64,000 nucleotides of DNA, from contig JAVIAB010000159.1 of assembly GCA_032433765.1 (NCBI GenBank), positions 59,114,043 to 59,178,042 on the forward strand, written 5' to 3'. The DNA comes from Megaustenia siamemsis (Eukaryota; Mollusca; Gastropoda; Stylommatophora; Ariophantidae). How positions within the stretch are numbered: position 1 is the stretch's first letter; every line of letters starts with the position of its first letter. The position numbers were made by a program, and so were the translations under genes. The notes beneath the pieces are model-generated. The model saw only the letters and a program-made list of their open reading frames with translations. It did not search any database and had not been told where the DNA came from. Below, piece after piece: positions 62,215 to 64,000 of the stretch.

Positions 62215-62965
62215 GTATTGTCAGAATCGACAGAAAATGTAGGGAACAGAACTCAGTCGTGGTCAATGCGGAGATCAACGGTCTCATCTGGGTAACACAG
62301 ATAAGAAAAATGCAGTCATCTATACAGTTGGATCTGTATACGACACAAAAGTAGTGCATAGGAGCTTACAGCACGCTCGACAGGCAGAATAGTCAAAGAA
62401 GACAGTGGTGCATACGTCATGACTACGAATAGCATGACGATGAAGATGATGGCAGTAAAGGACGTTCATCTGGTTAGTCACAAGATTACACCCAAGCCTG
62501 AATATTAAGTGATTCGATGAGCATGATAAGGAAAGTGGAGGCGGGGTCCACCGCGTAATCAATAGGTAAAGTCATTGCAGAAATGAAAGAAATACGTAGA
62601 GTCACCTTTATCTACGTCCCTGGTCATGTAGGAGAGTACAGTGAAATGAAAGAGCGGACAGGTTGGCTAGCTGCTGTGCTGTCGTTGAAGACGGTTAACC
62701 AATGGATCGGGAAGATGTCATCATTGCCCCCAGAGATACGGGGAGAGCACACTACTTTGACAACCATGAGTCTACGTCACTCCTTTGGATGAAAGAGATG
62801 GAAGTAAAGATGGGCACAGCTGGAAACGAGAAACTTAGTGGTCGTGTATAAGAGGATTTATCAACCAACACAGAACTGGAGTCATCAGTGGCTGGACACT
62901 TCGAGACTTGCATAGTAGTAGTGGGTATAACATGTGGGAGTGCAATAATGCAAAGCAAATAATTC
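62215..62965 (+). pseudogene. I-group LINE C-terminus with RNase H domain, degenerate
   Basis: In several frames the plus strand reads CREQNSVVVNAEI, then KKNAVIYTVGSVYDTK (about 62307-62354), EDSGAYVMTTNSMTMKMMAV (about 62400-62459), ISDSMSMIRKVEAGS (about 62504-62548), FIYVPGHVGEYSEMKERTGW (about 62608-62668), then near the end FINQHRTGVISGWTLRDL and YNMWECNNAK (62855-62958). The order is that of the RNase H domain and following tail of I-group (for example Nimb-like) LINEs, which degrades the RNA strand of the hybrid. The first catalytic Asp (TDGS) is Val and the second catalytic Glu is Lys. The SDS Asp is kept and the final Asp (ERAD) is not visible. With stops and frameshifts this is a dead copy. 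A fragment of a related domain starts the CT-rich array at 19731. Confidence 0.85.
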
Positions 62966-63099
62966 AATATTATGAACTATTGTCGTTATTAAATGAACTT
63001 TTTGTCCATTCATTATGAGATTCGAACACTTCAATCATGTTGCTTTTCAGTCATAATTCTGATCTGTTAATTTTGAAAGTTGATTGTATTTTTTTTAAT

Positions 63100-63166
63100 T
63101 TAGAAAATACTTTAGAAAATACTTTAGAAAATACTTTAGAAAATACTTTAGAAAATACTTTAGAAA
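63100..63166. repeat. 12-bp tandem repeat, about 5.5 copies
   Basis: The unit TTTAGAAAATAC is repeated five times with almost no change and ends in an A-run. In the plus frame it gives repeated LENT. Simple-sequence expansion in an AT-rich spacer is the likely explanation. Confidence 0.95.
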
Positions 63167-63283
63167 AAAAAAAGAAACAAGTGCTTACAGTTTTACAAAC
63201 AATGGTTACTTTCTTAACTGGATATTATACTTTTTTCTTTTTTTTTTCTGTTTTTTTTTTCAGGATAGTTATTTGCTCATCTT

Positions 63284-63836
63284 GAGAGATGCGACACAGA
63301 AATAAAAAGCAGAATAGCTCAGGCCAATATAGCATTTCAGAAAATGAAAAATCTCTTATGCAACAAATCTATATCAATAGAAATGAGAAAGAGAGCTCAT
63401 CGGTGCTATATAGAACCAATTTTGACCTATGGAAGCGAATCATGCACAGTAGACAAACAAATGAAAGACGATTAGAGGCCACAGAGATGGGATTTCTCAG
63501 AAGAATGTTGAAAGTTCCCTGGACAGCTAACAAGACCAATGAGAAAGTTCTCAAAGAGGCCAACACAAAAAGGGAGCTCTTAAAAAACATCAGAAAGAAG
63601 CAATAAACATTTTCTGTCACATTATGAGAAGAGGAAAGTTGGAATACTTGGTTACAACTGGCAAAATAGAAGGAAAGAGAGATCGCGGACGACAAAGAGA
63701 AAAATACTGGATAGCTTGGTGTCATGGCATGGAAAACAGTCAACAAAAGAACTGATACGATGCACTGTGGATAGAAGATTGTGAAGGACATGATCGCCTA
63801 CGCCAACCGGTAGGGCATATGATGATGATGATGATG
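63284..63836 (+). mobile_element. 5'-truncated RTE LINE copy with perfect 13-bp TSD
   Basis: ATTTGCTCATCTT occurs at 63271-63283 and at 63837-63849, exactly flanking the element. The insertion begins inside RT C-terminal coding sequence (RCDTEIKSRIAQANIAFQ from 63289, then in another frame RRLEATEMGFLRRMLKVPW and TANKTNEKVLKEAN). It continues through HIMRRGKLEYLVTTGKIEGK and RDRGRQREKILDSLVSWHG, and ends with CGCCTACGCCAACCGG and an (ATG)n tail. The minus-strand copy at 26286-26897 is the same family. The intact duplication and low divergence point to recent insertion, although two frameshifts show this copy or its source was already broken. Confidence 0.92.
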
Positions 63837-63849
63837 ATTTGCTCATCTT

Positions 63850-64000
63850 AGTGATTGTGTTCACTTTGTTGTCAACTTGTGTTGCTGCACCACTTTCATA
63901 TTCATAAACATTGTTTACGTTCAGTGTTCACTTTGTCCGGAGATTTCTGTACATTTGATTTGATTGATTACAAGTTCTTTATTTCTTTGTTAGATCCAAA
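63850..64000. other. Unassigned right edge
   Basis: About 150 AT-rich bases with no feature I can support. Confidence 0.4.

Overview
This is a piece of an animal nuclear genome made almost entirely of repetitive DNA. About three quarters of it is tandem repeat, and most of the rest is dead or dying retrotransposons nested in one another. I found no convincing host gene, no bacterial-type gene and no operon. The retroelements (RTE/BovB-like LINEs with trinucleotide tails, an RNase H-carrying LINE of the I/Nimb group, a tRNA-derived SINE, and elements with GATA or CAGA tails) together suggest a lophotrochozoan, most likely a mollusc. That assignment is an inference from the repeat families, not from a marker gene.

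Layout. 1-13930 is a 49-bp satellite (about 284 units) with an irregular higher-order structure. 13931-16135 is a minus-strand RTE relic (5' leader, endonuclease, linker, start of reverse transcriptase) interrupted by a 189-bp insertion with a 12-bp target-site duplication (TSD). 16136-19730 holds two SINE copies, RTE fragments, an 8-copy 63-bp tandem repeat, and a CAGA-tailed insertion sitting inside an RT motif-A coding segment. 19731-22895 begins with an RNase H fragment of an I-group LINE and passes into a 3-kb CT-rich array with a 26-bp unit, open in all three forward frames. 22896-27068 is a patchwork of minus-strand RTE fragments, a GATA/GACA array, a second CAGA-tailed insertion and an RTE 3' end with a TSD. 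27069-58193 is an 83-bp satellite of exactly 375 units with no net indel, and I see no variant by eye in roughly its last 300 units. 58194-64000 is again nested retroelements. The key structure there is a SINE cut by a 1.94-kb RTE insertion whose 5' part is inverted (a twin-priming signature) and whose reverse transcriptase frame is still open for 455 codons.

How the parts relate. The window reads as a history of insertions. RTE-like elements supplied target DNA, and SINEs, other RTE copies and a CAGA-tailed family then landed in or near them with 10-13-bp TSDs. Tandem arrays grew beside or out of these relics. In one case the array abuts a truncated LINE RNase H segment directly, and in another a GATA array follows what looks like a LINE 3' end. 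A heterochromatic, pericentromeric or subtelomeric location would fit, but no telomere repeat or recognised centromere motif is present to prove it.
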